13,819 nt of DNA from Hydrogenophaga intermedia (GCA_945869245.1 CAMBOY010000053.1:1-13819); one strand, 5' to 3'. Shown: positions 1 through 6,975, counted from the stretch's first letter. Notes: generated from the letters alone by a model not told the origin. Made by a program: numbers and translations.

Positions 1-407
1 GTCTGGTGATGCTGATCAAGCTGGCCGATGCGACGGCCGCCTCTGCGCTGCAAGGCTTCACGGCCAAGCTGCGCAGCATCGCCGAGCCCATGCGCCAGAC
101 CCTGACCTACGACCAGGGCAAGGAGATGGCGCGCCATGCTGAGCTGACGGCCAACACGGGCGTGATGGTGTCCTTCTGTGACCCGCACAGCCCTTGGCAG
201 CGTGGCTCCTGCGAGAACACCAACGGGCTGATCCGTCAGTTCCTGCCCAAGGGCACAGACCTGTCGGTGCACAGCCAGGAGCAACTCGATGCGATTGCCG
301 ACCTGCTCAACAACCGCCCGCGCGCCATCCACGGCTTCTACCCGCCCATCAGCGTCTACCAGGCCATGTTGGACAAGCTCAATCAACCCAGCTCCTCAAT
401 TCAATAA
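1..407 (+). pseudogene. IS30-family transposase, C-terminal part (cut by window edge)
   Basis: The reading frame is open from the left edge and ends with TAA at 405-407, so only about the last 135 residues of a DDE transposase are visible. The segment TYDQGKEMARHAEL carries the second catalytic Asp of an IS30-type core, and CDPHSPWQRGSCENTNGLIR carries the last catalytic Glu (in ENTNG). The FLPKGTDLS stretch and the NNRPR near the C terminus are also typical of this family. The enzyme would cut and join the IS ends using divalent metal. Whether the gene is whole upstream cannot be seen here, so 'pseudogene' only marks it as partial. It is the only accessory gene in region 1 that reads on the plus strand. 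Family assignment is from recognised motifs. Confidence 0.9.
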
Positions 408-408
408 A

Positions 409-439
409 TCGGTGTTGCACTTGGTGCTTGACTCCGCCT
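409..439. repeat. Probable right end (inverted repeat) of the IS30-family element
   Basis: Directly after the transposase stop comes a stretch beginning TCGGTGTTGCACTTGGTG and ending in GACTCCGCC. IS30-family right ends commonly start with a GTGTTGCACTT-like sequence close to the transposase stop. The matching left end lies outside the window, so neither the repeat nor a target duplication can be confirmed. Confidence 0.4.
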
Positions 440-696
440 TCCCTAAAAGCGCAATCAATGAATTACTCCTTACCAGCCCCCCGCTTCCATCGCGTGAAGC
501 GGATAGGAAATCCAACCGCATGAGTGCAAGCGTAGCACACAGTTGAGGCCTCCCAGGCGTGCACACTGGGGGCCGCTGGGGTGATTTCTCAAGGCCAGTT
601 ACCGGAGATTTACGGCACGACCCGTTTTTGGCGCAGACAGGCGTAGCCCCGCCCCGCAGCGTTGGTCAAACCGATGTTGACCGCTGTTGCCACCCC
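440..696. other. Non-coding stretch between the IS30 end and the IS91 remnant
   Basis: No convincing gene is present. The stretch is best read as the 3' untranslated end of the IS91-type element, whose transposase remnant stops at 697 on the minus strand. The only clear structure is a hairpin at 481-502. Short open frames here lack recognisable domains and a ribosome binding site. Confidence 0.5.
481..502 (-). repeat. Hairpin near the putative 3' end of the IS91-type element
   Basis: CCGCTTC (481-487) and GAAGCGG (496-502) form a perfect 7-bp stem with an 8-base loop. There is no T-tract, so it is unlikely to be a terminator. IS91-like elements transpose by a rolling-circle mechanism from an origin at the 3' side of the transposase gene, often near a small hairpin, which fits this position. 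That role is inference. Confidence 0.35.
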
Positions 697-1170
697 TCAC
701 CAACTGACGCGCTGATCGGCCTCAAAGTCCGGGGCTGGTTGTGCCGCTTCATCCCAGTCAGGGGCTGGCTCCACGCCCTGTGCAGCTTGCGCGTTGCACT
801 CATCCCACAGCGGCGGCCCGCGTGCCGGGGTGATGCGCGGTGGCTCTGTCTCCACCCCGATGTGATCCAGTATTTGCCGGATGTCGACGCTGTAGGTAAT
901 GAAAGCGATGATGCGCATTTGCCCGCCGCAAATCGGGCACAGCAGCGGGAACGCCTCGTAGATGCGGGCTATCAGCACTGCCCACAGAATGTGCGCCGGG
1001 CGCTTGGGTGACACCGGCTGAGCGGGCTCGGCCTGGGTTGGGAGTGGATGGCTTACCCCACGTGCGCCCTCGCCTACATTGTTGTGTGGGTTGCCACCGG
1101 GCTCGCTGTGCTGCTTGGCGCAGCGGTAGGCCAGATCTCTGCCCGCCTTGCGCAGCCGCTCACTCGCACG
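697..1170 (-). pseudogene. IS91-family transposase remnant (C-terminal part only)
   Basis: The minus-strand frame ends with TGA at 697 and reads through IARIYEAFPLLCPICGGQMR, then IIAFITYSVDIRQILDHIGV, then ITPARGPPLWDE, ending near DFEADQRVSW. This is the highly conserved C-terminal block of IS91/IS801-type transposases, including a CxxC pair. The family's N-terminal zinc-binding part and the HUH/Tyr nicking domain are missing. Before the block, YRCAKQHSEPGG is joined closely to GEGARGVSHP. From memory of intact relatives, several tens of residues seem deleted between these two segments. The frame continues upstream into the aconitase fragment in a different frame, so its apparent start at 1224 is meaningless. 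The remnant cannot be an active transposase. Confidence 0.85.
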
Positions 1171-1409
1171 GTCAGCAAACCGGCCTTGATGGCGTACAGC
1201 GGAATGGCGTGGTCCAGATCGCACAAAGTTACGCCGGGCTGCATTTCACCTTTGAAGCGCACCAACACCGACTCGAGCATGTCTAGCGGCATCACGCCGG
1301 TGGCGGCGCCGAAAGCGACCAAGCCGGGGCCTGCGGGAAAAGAAATGCCGATGGGGAAACGGGTGTGCGAGTCGCGACCGGTGCCCACGGTGTCGGGCGA
1401 CAACAGGCG
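1171..1409 (-). pseudogene. Aconitase B fragment (partial acnB duplicate)
   Basis: These 239 bases align without gaps to 3258-3496 inside the intact acnB on the same strand, with about 32 mismatches by hand count (roughly 87% identity). The encoded piece corresponds to AcnB residues about 491-571, including PDTVGTG and DSHTRFPIGISFPAG. Only about six of 80 residues differ, so most base changes are silent. That pattern suggests the piece came from a functional acnB of a related lineage and not from decay of the local copy. The substitutions include Gly to Arg just before DSHTRF and Pro to Leu in LDMPES. It lacks the Fe-S cysteines and all other domains, so it cannot be an enzyme. It is bounded by the IS91 remnant on one side and by the integrase piece, in the same frame, on the other. 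Confidence 0.92.
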
Positions 1410-1616
1410 CGGGCTCCTGATGCCCGTGAACGCCATGAAATCCCGGATATCAAGCCCGTAGGCTCACCGGGTGTTTGCTGACTCGATGCAGGCAAACCAT
1501 TCGATTTCTGACGGCATGTCGGCCAGCCGCTGCGATTCGGCAGCCGAGAGTCTGATGCACCCCTTGGTCGGGGTGTTGACCACGTCCGTGGCCACGACTT
1601 TGGTGAGTTCGTTCAT
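1410..1616 (-). pseudogene. Tyrosine-recombinase integrase, N-terminal fragment with internal stop
   Basis: The frame starts at ATG (1616) and encodes 50 residues, MNELTKVVATDVVNTP followed by IRLSAAESQRLADMPSEIEW, before a TGA at 1464-1466. The same frame continues beyond the stop as AYGLDIRDFMAFTGIRSP and then runs into the aconitase fragment. The RLSxAE...EWFA...TRxAYxxDxxDFxxFxGI pattern matches the N-terminal core-binding region of phage-type tyrosine integrases. There an Arg normally sits where the TGA is, so CGA to TGA is the simplest mutation. The catalytic domain is absent. It starts only 15 bases after the toxin stop codon on the same strand, without a clear Shine-Dalgarno sequence. 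Family assignment is from pattern memory. Confidence 0.65.
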
Positions 1617-1631
1617 GCAGCGAGATGTCGG

Positions 1632-1961
1632 TTAAAGGCCATATACCTGCCGGACCGCGTGCTCTATCGCTGTCATGTCGGTGGCAGAGATCTCGCCCAC
1701 ATGTTTTCCCATTCGGGTCTTGTCTATGGTGCGCACCTGGTGGCAAAGGGCCACCGATGAAACACCAGCAGAAGGTACAGAGACCACAATGGGAGGCAGG
1801 GCCTTGGCCGAGGTGGACAGAGGCACCACACCAACCTGGCGCAGCTTTGAGTTGAGTGGCGTGATCGAGAGAATCACACAGGGCCGGGCTGTACCTTGCT
1901 GTTCGCTGCCCTGAGTCGGTTCGAGGTTGACCCGGTAAATCTGTCCGCGCTTGTAGTCCAT
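1632..1961 (-). CDS. Type II toxin, PemK/MazF family endoribonuclease
   Basis: The gene encodes 109 residues, the usual MazF length. The N-terminal RGQIYRVNLEPTQGSE matches the family's opening strand and loop, followed by ARPCVIL with the conserved Arg (residue 26) and VVPLST with the conserved Thr (residue 50). The C-terminal KTRMGKHVGEIS segment is also typical. Members cut single-stranded mRNA, often at short specific sequences, and are held inactive by the antitoxin until it is degraded. It lies 19 bases downstream of the antitoxin gene, with a poor Shine-Dalgarno sequence, suggesting translation coupled to or weaker than the antitoxin. No disabling mutation is visible, so the toxin is probably intact. 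Its cleavage specificity cannot be read from sequence. Confidence 0.92.
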   Translation of the reverse strand: MDYKRGQIYRVNLEPTQGSEQQGTARPCVILSITPLNSKLRQVGVVPLSTSAKALPPIVVSVPSAGVSSVALCHQVRTIDKTRMGKHVGEISATDMTAIEHAVRQVYGL

Positions 1962-1980
1962 GGGTTCAGGAGTTCAGGGG

Positions 1981-2229
1981 TTAGAGATTTTCCAGGCCGT
2001 CGCCTGCAGTGACATCCCAGCGTTTTTCGTCATCACGGCACTCCGCAAAGGCCGGATCGGTCAAAAACGCCTCGGCGATGTTTTCCAGCTCGGCCTCACG
2101 GATTGCAAGCGCTTGCTTCATGAGTTCCTCCATGACATGGCTGCGCTCACCGTGAGGCACCACAGCATTGAAACGCTGCAGGATGGGTGCAGCGATGGTG
2201 TAGGAAGCACGAAGCGTGGTTGGCGGCAT
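1981..2229 (-). CDS. Antitoxin partner of the PemK/MazF toxin (RHH-like)
   Basis: This 82-residue protein starts at ATG 2229, chosen because AAGGAG lies 7 bases upstream and because the longer frame to 2274 would run into the operator. The N-terminal half (ASYTIAAPILQRFNAVVPHG, then ERSHVMEELMKQAL) looks like a strand followed by two helices, as in ribbon-helix-helix DNA-binding domains. The acidic C-terminal half (EAELENIAEAFLTDPAFAE, then DDEKRWDV) resembles the flexible tails that wrap around MazF-type toxins. It would neutralise the downstream toxin and repress its own promoter, with the inverted repeat at 2260-2280 as the likely binding site. I do not recognise a specific named family, and the role rests mainly on gene order and shape. 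Confidence 0.8.
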   Translation of the reverse strand: MPPTTLRASYTIAAPILQRFNAVVPHGERSHVMEELMKQALAIREAELENIAEAFLTDPAFAECRDDEKRWDVTAGDGLENL

Positions 2230-2259
2230 GGTAGGTACTCCTTGCGTGATGTTCAGTAT

Positions 2260-2280
2260 TACTGAGTAATTCACTCAGTA
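2260..2280. promoter_or_regulatory. Inverted-repeat operator of the toxin-antitoxin operon
   Basis: TACTGAGT (2260-2267) and ACTCAGTA (2273-2280) are perfect inverted 8-base arms with a 5-base spacer. The repeat overlaps the -10 element on the minus strand and covers the expected transcription start. This is the usual place for autorepression by an antitoxin or toxin-antitoxin complex. Confidence 0.7.
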
Positions 2281-2304
2281 TATGGAGCAGGCTTGGCTAG
2301 TCAA
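2277..2304 (-). promoter_or_regulatory. Sigma-70-type promoter of the toxin-antitoxin operon
   Basis: On the minus strand TTGACT (2299-2304) and TATACT (2277-2282) are separated by 16 bases. Each matches its consensus at five of six positions. The antitoxin start lies about 48 bases downstream of the -10. Confidence 0.7.
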
Positions 2305-2315
2305 CTCAAAAAGCA

Positions 2316-2340
2316 AGAAAAACGGCCCCGAAGGGCCGCT
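2316..2340 (-). terminator. Intrinsic terminator after acnB
   Basis: On the minus strand CGGCCC, loop TTCG and GGGCCG form a 6-bp GC stem with a very stable tetraloop, followed by five Ts. It sits about 26 bases past the acnB stop and about 12 bases before the -35 of the toxin-antitoxin promoter. Confidence 0.9.
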
Positions 2341-2365
2341 TTGTTCACTCAGCGAGAAGCGTCGC

Positions 2366-4966
2366 TCAAGCCGTCACATCCTTCGCGTTCTCCACGTACT
2401 CTTCAATCTGGTCGAAGTTGAGGTACTTGTAGATCGCCGCGCCGTCCTTGTTCACGATGCCCATGGCCGCGTGGTACTCGGCCACGGTGGGCAGTTTGCC
2501 CAGTTTGGACGCGATGGCTGTCAACTCGGCCGAGGCCAGGAACACGTTGGTGTTCTTGCCCAGGCGGTTGGGGAAGTTGCGGGTGCTGGTGGACACCACG
2601 GTCGCGCCTTCGCGCACCTGGGCTTGGTTGCCCATGCACAGGCTGCAACCGGGCATCTCAGTGCGGGCACCGGCGGCGCCAAAGCTGGCGTAGTGACCTT
2701 CCTTGATCAGCTCGCTTTCGTCCATCTTGGTCGGCGGCGCGACCCACAGCTTGACCGGGATGTCGCGACTGCCGCCGAGCAGCTTGGCCGCTGCGCGGAA
2801 GTGGCCGATGTTGGTCATGCATGAGCCCAAGAAGGCCTCATCGATCGGGGTGCCGGCCACCTCGGACAGGAACTTGGCGTCGTCCGGGTCGTTGGGGCAG
2901 CACAGGATCGGTTCCTTGATGTCGGCCAGATCGATCTCGATGACGGCGGCGTATTCGGCGTCTTTGTCGGCTTCGAGCAGGTTCGGCTTGGCCAGCCAGG
3001 CCTCGACCTTCTCGATGCGGCGCTGCAAGGTGCGCTTGTCTTCATAACCGTCGGCGATCATGTTCTTCATCAGCACGATGTTGCTGGTGAGGTACTCCTT
3101 GATCGGCTCGGGGTTGAGCTTGATGGTGCAACCCGCAGCGGAGCGCTCGGCCGAGGCGTCGGACAGCTCAAAGGCCTGTTCCACCTTCAGGTCGGGCAGG
3201 CCTTCGATCTCCAGGATGCGGCCCGAGAAGATGTTCTTCTTGCCGGCCTTGGCGACCGTCAGAAGGCCGGCCTTGATGGCGTACAGCGGGATCGCGTGCA
3301 CCAGATCACGCAACGTGACACCAGGCTGCATTTCACCTTTGAAGCGCACCAGCACCGACTCGGGCATGTCCAGCGGCATCACGCCGGTGGCAGCACCGAA
3401 GGCCACGAGGCCGGAGCCTGCGGGGAAGGAAATGCCGATGGGGAAGCGGGTGTGCGAGTCGCCGCCGGTGCCCACGGTGTCGGGCAGCAGAAGGCGGTTG
3501 AGCCAGCTGTGGATCACGCCGTCGCCAGGACGCAGGGCCACGCCACCGCGGCTGCTGATGAACTTGGGCAGTTCGCGGTGGGTCTTCACGTCCACTGGCT
3601 TCGGATATGCCGCGGTGTGGCAGAAGGACTGCATCACCAGATCGGCGCTGAAGCCCAGGCAAGCCAGGTCTTTCAGTTCGTCGCGGGTCATGGGGCCGGT
3701 GGTGTCTTGCGAACCCACGGTGGTCATCTTGGGCTCGCAGTAGGTGCCGGGGCGCACGCCCTGGCCTTCTGGCAAACCCACTGCGCGGCCAACCATTTTC
3801 TGCGCCAGGGTGAAGCCGGCCTTGGTTTCGGCAGGCACGCTGGGCAGACGGAACATCGTGGAGGCTGGCAGGCCCAGGAATTCGCGCGCCTTGGCGGTGA
3901 GCGAACGGCCGATGATCAGGTTGATGCGGCCGCCAGCGCGCACTTCGTCAAACAGCACGTCGCTCTTGAGCTTGAACTCGGCAACTGTCTCGCCGTTCTT
4001 GACCAGCTTGCCGTCGTAGGGCAGCACGTCAATGACGTCGCCCATTTCGAGCTTGCTCACGTCCACTTCAATGGGGAGCGAGCCGGAGTCTTCTTGGGTG
4101 TTGAAGAAGATGGGAGCGATCTTGCCACCCAAGGTCACGCCGCCAAAGCGCTTGTTGGGCACAAAGGGGATGTCTTGGCCGGTGGCCCAGATCACGCTGT
4201 TGGTGGCCGACTTGCGGCTGGAACCGGTGCCCACCACGTCGCCCACGTAGGCCACCAGGTGGCCCTTTTTCTTCAGGTCTTCGATGAACTGCATCGGGCC
4301 GCGCTTGCCGTCTTCCTCGGGCTTGAAGGCCGCGTCGGGGCGGGTGTTCTTCAGCATCGCGAGGTAGTGCATCGGGATGTCCGGACGCGTGGTGGCGTCG
4401 GGCGCGGGCGACAGGTCGTCGGTGTTGGTCTCGCCGGGCACCTTGAACACGGTGACGGTGATTTTCTTTTCCACTTCGGGGCGGCTGGTGAACCACTCGG
4501 CGTCGGCCCAGCTTTGCATGACTTCTTTGGCCACGGCGTTGCCGGCCTTGGCTTTTTCGGCCACGTCATTGAAGTAATCAAACATCAACAGCGTCTTCTT
4601 GAGCGCCGCGCCGGCCACGGCCGCCACGTCGGCGTCGTCCAGCAGTTCGATCAGGGGGTGCACGTTGTAGCCACCCACCATGGTGCCCAGCAGTTCGGTG
4701 GCCTTGGCCTTGGAGATCAGACCGACCGTCAGGTCACCGTGGGCGACCGCGGCCAGGAAGCTGGCCTTGACCTTGGCTGCGTCGTCCACGCCTGGGGGCA
4801 CGCGGTGCGTGAGCAGATCCATCAGAAAAGCGTCTTCGCCAGCAGGCGGCGCCTTGATCAGTTCGATCAGGGCGGCGACTTGCTTGGCGTCGAGCGCCAG
4901 CGGTGGGATGCCCAGGGCAGCGCGTTCGGCGGCGTGGGCGCGGTAAGTGGCGAGGAAGTCAGACAT
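2366..4966 (-). CDS. acnB: Bifunctional aconitate hydratase 2 (aconitase B)
   Basis: This enzyme interconverts citrate and isocitrate via cis-aconitate in the cytosolic TCA cycle. AcnB also accepts 2-methyl-cis-aconitate and can bind mRNA when its cluster is lost. The 866-residue length matches E. coli AcnB. The N-terminal HEAT-like domain spans about residues 1-160, followed by the swivel domain (about 170-370, with TNTDDLSPAPDA and GTGSSRKSATNS) and the three aconitase core domains. The [4Fe-4S] ligands are Cys716 (GSCMTN), Cys774 and Cys777 (GCSLCMGNQ), and the DSHTRF active-site segment is at 503-508. The start at 4966 has AGGAG 6 bases upstream. It is the last gene after mdh and the CitE-like gene, 30 bases downstream of the latter. 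A second, partial copy of residues about 491-571 lies at 1171-1409. Confidence 0.98.
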   Translation of the reverse strand: MSDFLATYRAHAAERAALGIPPLALDAKQVAALIELIKAPPAGEDAFLMDLLTHRVPPGVDDAAKVKASFLAAVAHGDLTVGLISKAKATELLGTMVGGYNVHPLIELLDDADVAAVAGAALKKTLLMFDYFNDVAEKAKAGNAVAKEVMQSWADAEWFTSRPEVEKKITVTVFKVPGETNTDDLSPAPDATTRPDIPMHYLAMLKNTRPDAAFKPEEDGKRGPMQFIEDLKKKGHLVAYVGDVVGTGSSRKSATNSVIWATGQDIPFVPNKRFGGVTLGGKIAPIFFNTQEDSGSLPIEVDVSKLEMGDVIDVLPYDGKLVKNGETVAEFKLKSDVLFDEVRAGGRINLIIGRSLTAKAREFLGLPASTMFRLPSVPAETKAGFTLAQKMVGRAVGLPEGQGVRPGTYCEPKMTTVGSQDTTGPMTRDELKDLACLGFSADLVMQSFCHTAAYPKPVDVKTHRELPKFISSRGGVALRPGDGVIHSWLNRLLLPDTVGTGGDSHTRFPIGISFPAGSGLVAFGAATGVMPLDMPESVLVRFKGEMQPGVTLRDLVHAIPLYAIKAGLLTVAKAGKKNIFSGRILEIEGLPDLKVEQAFELSDASAERSAAGCTIKLNPEPIKEYLTSNIVLMKNMIADGYEDKRTLQRRIEKVEAWLAKPNLLEADKDAEYAAVIEIDLADIKEPILCCPNDPDDAKFLSEVAGTPIDEAFLGSCMTNIGHFRAAAKLLGGSRDIPVKLWVAPPTKMDESELIKEGHYASFGAAGARTEMPGCSLCMGNQAQVREGATVVSTSTRNFPNRLGKNTNVFLASAELTAIASKLGKLPTVAEYHAAMGIVNKDGAAIYKYLNFDQIEEYVENAKDVTA

Positions 4967-4996
4967 GGTGTGCTCCTGTGGTTGGAGGGGAAGAAA

Positions 4997-5980
4997 TCAA
5001 TACAACCAGTGCCGCACAGCGTGGGGCACCGGCAGTCCGGTGAGGTGGGCGCGCTCCAGGCACTGCCAATACAAGCGGTAGCTGGCCCGGTCGTGCAAGC
5101 GGCCTTCGTGTTGCAGCGGCGCCCAGTCCAGCGCCGCGGCGCGGTCGATGATGGCCGCCGCCGTGTCGATGTCGGCGCTGCTGGGCGCAAAGGCTCGCAC
5201 AATCGGCCGAATCTGGTCGGGGTGGATGCTCCACATGCGGGTGTAACCCAGCTGCTGAGCCGCCTGGCGCGCGGCGTTTTCCAGCGCGGTGCTGTCTTTG
5301 AACTCGGTGACCACATTGTGCGAGGGCACTTTGCCGTGCGCATGGCAGGCGGCGGCAATCGCCAGCTTGGCGCGCAGCACATGCGGATGGCTGAACTGGC
5401 CCGCCAGCGTCATGGCAGCCGCGGGGATAGCGCCACCGTGGGCCGAGACAAAGTCCATCAAGCCGAAGCTCAGCGAAGCGATGCGCGGATGCGCCGCAAT
5501 CTCGAAAGCGTGGTGCACCGCGGCGGGCGATTCGATCAGCACATGCAGAGGCAGCGAGGTGGCACCGGCTGCGTCCACCGCCGCCACGGCGCGCTGCACG
5601 TCGGCAACCGACTCGACTTTGGGCACCATGAGGTGGCACAAGCGGTGGCCGGCCTGGCCCACGATGTGCGCCACGTCGGCCTCAAACGCGGGGTGGTCTA
5701 CCGCGTGCACCCGCACCGCCACCCGGGCGCTGGGCGCAGCGCCCAGCGCCAACTCGGTGACCAGCGCGGCGTGTTCGGCCTCGCCGCCCACCGGGGCGCC
5801 GTCTTCGCAGTCGAGCGTGACATCAAAGACGCAGGCGCCGAATTCGGCGCCCATCTCGGCCTGCAGCTGCAGGCTTTTGTGCATGCGCGCCGCCACGCCG
5901 CTGTAGTGATCGCACACCGGCAAGGCCCAAGCCGAGGCCTGGGCGTCCAGCAGCACATCACGCGGGTGGGCAGCGCTCAT
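4997..5980 (-). CDS. HpcH/HpaI aldolase / citrate lyase beta (CitE-like) family protein
   Basis: This 327-residue protein belongs to the CitE/malyl-CoA lyase superfamily. Visible motifs, in order, are LDCEDGAP (57-64), Arg90 in VAVRVHA, VPKVES (119-124), LIESPAAV with Glu150, FGLMDF with Asp176, and SIHPDQI (251-257). Glu150 and Asp176 sit where the family binds Mg2+. Relatives cleave or hydrolyse citryl-, malyl- or citramalyl-CoA; the substrate here is unknown. No citrate lyase alpha (citF) or acyl-carrier (citD) gene is nearby, so it is not part of a classical citrate lyase. The start at 5980 lies 8 bases after the mdh stop, which implies translational coupling. The frame is open further upstream, but that would overlap mdh. 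The Shine-Dalgarno sequence is weak. It probably shares the mdh transcript. Confidence 0.9.
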   Translation of the reverse strand: MSAAHPRDVLLDAQASAWALPVCDHYSGVAARMHKSLQLQAEMGAEFGACVFDVTLDCEDGAPVGGEAEHAALVTELALGAAPSARVAVRVHAVDHPAFEADVAHIVGQAGHRLCHLMVPKVESVADVQRAVAAVDAAGATSLPLHVLIESPAAVHHAFEIAAHPRIASLSFGLMDFVSAHGGAIPAAAMTLAGQFSHPHVLRAKLAIAAACHAHGKVPSHNVVTEFKDSTALENAARQAAQQLGYTRMWSIHPDQIRPIVRAFAPSSADIDTAAAIIDRAAALDWAPLQHEGRLHDRASYRLYWQCLERAHLTGLPVPHAVRHWLY

Positions 5981-5988
5981 GGCGTGGC

Positions 5989-6975
5989 TCAGAGCAGATG
6001 CTTGACGCCGTCTTTTTCGCCTTCGAGCTCGGCCAGAGTCTTGTTGATGCACTCTTGGCTGAAGGCGTCGATCGGCAGGCCTTCGACTATTCTGTACTCG
6101 CCGCCTTCGCAGGTGACGGGGTAGCCAAACATCACTTCAGCGGGAATGCCGTATTCGCCCTTGGACGGAATGCCCATGGTGACCCACTTGCCGTTGGTGC
6201 CCAGGGCCCAGTCGCGCATGTGGTCGATGGCGGCGTTGGCTGCCGAGGCGGCCGACGACAGGCCACGAGCGGCGATGATGGCCGCGCCACGCTTGCCCAC
6301 GGTGGGCAAGAAGGTGTTGGCATTCCAGTCGTGGTCGTTGATGGTGTCTTTGACCGACTGGCCGTTGACGGTGGCAAAGCGGTAGTCGGCGTACATGGTG
6401 GGCGAGTGATTGCCCCACACGGCCAGTTTCTCGATGTCGCCCACGGCGCAGCCGATTTTGCTGGCGATTTGGCTGGCAGCGCGGTTGTGGTCCAGGCGCA
6501 GCATGGCGGTGAAGTTCTTGGCTGGCAGGTCAGGCGCCGACTTCATGGCGATGTAGGCGTTGGTGTTGGCGGGGTTGCCCACCACCAGCACGCGCACATT
6601 GCGCGAGGCCACGGCGTTCAGGGCCTTGCCCTGCACGGTGAAAATGGCGGCGTTGGCAGCCAGCAGGTCGGCGCGCTCCATGCCGGGGCCGCGAGGACGG
6701 GCGCCCACGAGCAAAGCGTAGTCGGTGTCCTTGAAGGCGGTCATCGGGTCGCTGTGGGCTTCGATGCCGGCCAGCAGGGGGAAGGCGCAGTCTTCAAGTT
6801 CCATGATCACGCCTTTGAGCGCGTTCTGGGCCTTCTCGTCCGGGATCTCCAGCAGCTGCAGGATGACGGGCTGGTCTTTGCCCAGCATTTCGCCCGAGGC
6901 GATGCGGAACAACAGGGCGTAACCGATTTGACCTGCAGCGCCAGTGACAGCGACGCGGACGGGCTTTTTGCTCAT
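5989..6975 (-). CDS. mdh: Malate dehydrogenase (NAD-dependent, LDH-like type)
   Basis: This enzyme oxidises malate to oxaloacetate with NAD+ in the last TCA step. The 328-residue length fits the LDH-like malate dehydrogenase group found in many betaproteobacteria. The Rossmann motif GAAGQIG is at 12-18. The substrate loop with Arg93 and Arg95 lies in GARPRGPGMERADLL, followed by VGNPANTNA with Asn134. The catalytic Asp162-His190 pair is in LDHNR and WGNHSPTMYAD, with substrate-binding Arg165. The start at 6975 has GGAG 7 bases upstream. It is the first gene of the minus-strand block and diverges from the GntR regulator gene. The leader of about 70 bases from the predicted start site carries no other obvious structure. 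Confidence 0.98.
   Translation of the reverse strand: MSKKPVRVAVTGAAGQIGYALLFRIASGEMLGKDQPVILQLLEIPDEKAQNALKGVIMELEDCAFPLLAGIEAHSDPMTAFKDTDYALLVGARPRGPGMERADLLAANAAIFTVQGKALNAVASRNVRVLVVGNPANTNAYIAMKSAPDLPAKNFTAMLRLDHNRAASQIASKIGCAVGDIEKLAVWGNHSPTMYADYRFATVNGQSVKDTINDHDWNANTFLPTVGKRGAAIIAARGLSSAASAANAAIDHMRDWALGTNGKWVTMGIPSKGEYGIPAEVMFGYPVTCEGGEYRIVEGLPIDAFSQECINKTLAELEGEKDGVKHLL

Noticed and set aside
559..1011. A 150-codon plus-strand frame opposite the IS91 remnant
   Set aside because: The opposite strand encodes the conserved IS91 C-terminal block; this frame shows no family features.
1074..1436. A 120-codon minus-strand frame taken as a real small aconitase-like gene
   Set aside because: It is only the joined integrase and aconitase fragments plus out-of-frame IS91 sequence, with no proper start signal and no Fe-S ligands.
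2230..2274. Longer antitoxin start at 2274
   Set aside because: It would place the start codon inside the operator and at the expected transcription start; ATG 2229 has a strong AAGGAG at a good distance.
3296..6124. A 942-codon open frame on the plus strand across acnB and the CitE-like gene
   Set aside because: It is antisense to two well-supported genes. Its His/Gln/Gly/Val-rich composition is what GC-rich codon bias gives on the opposite strand, and it has no domain or ribosome binding site.
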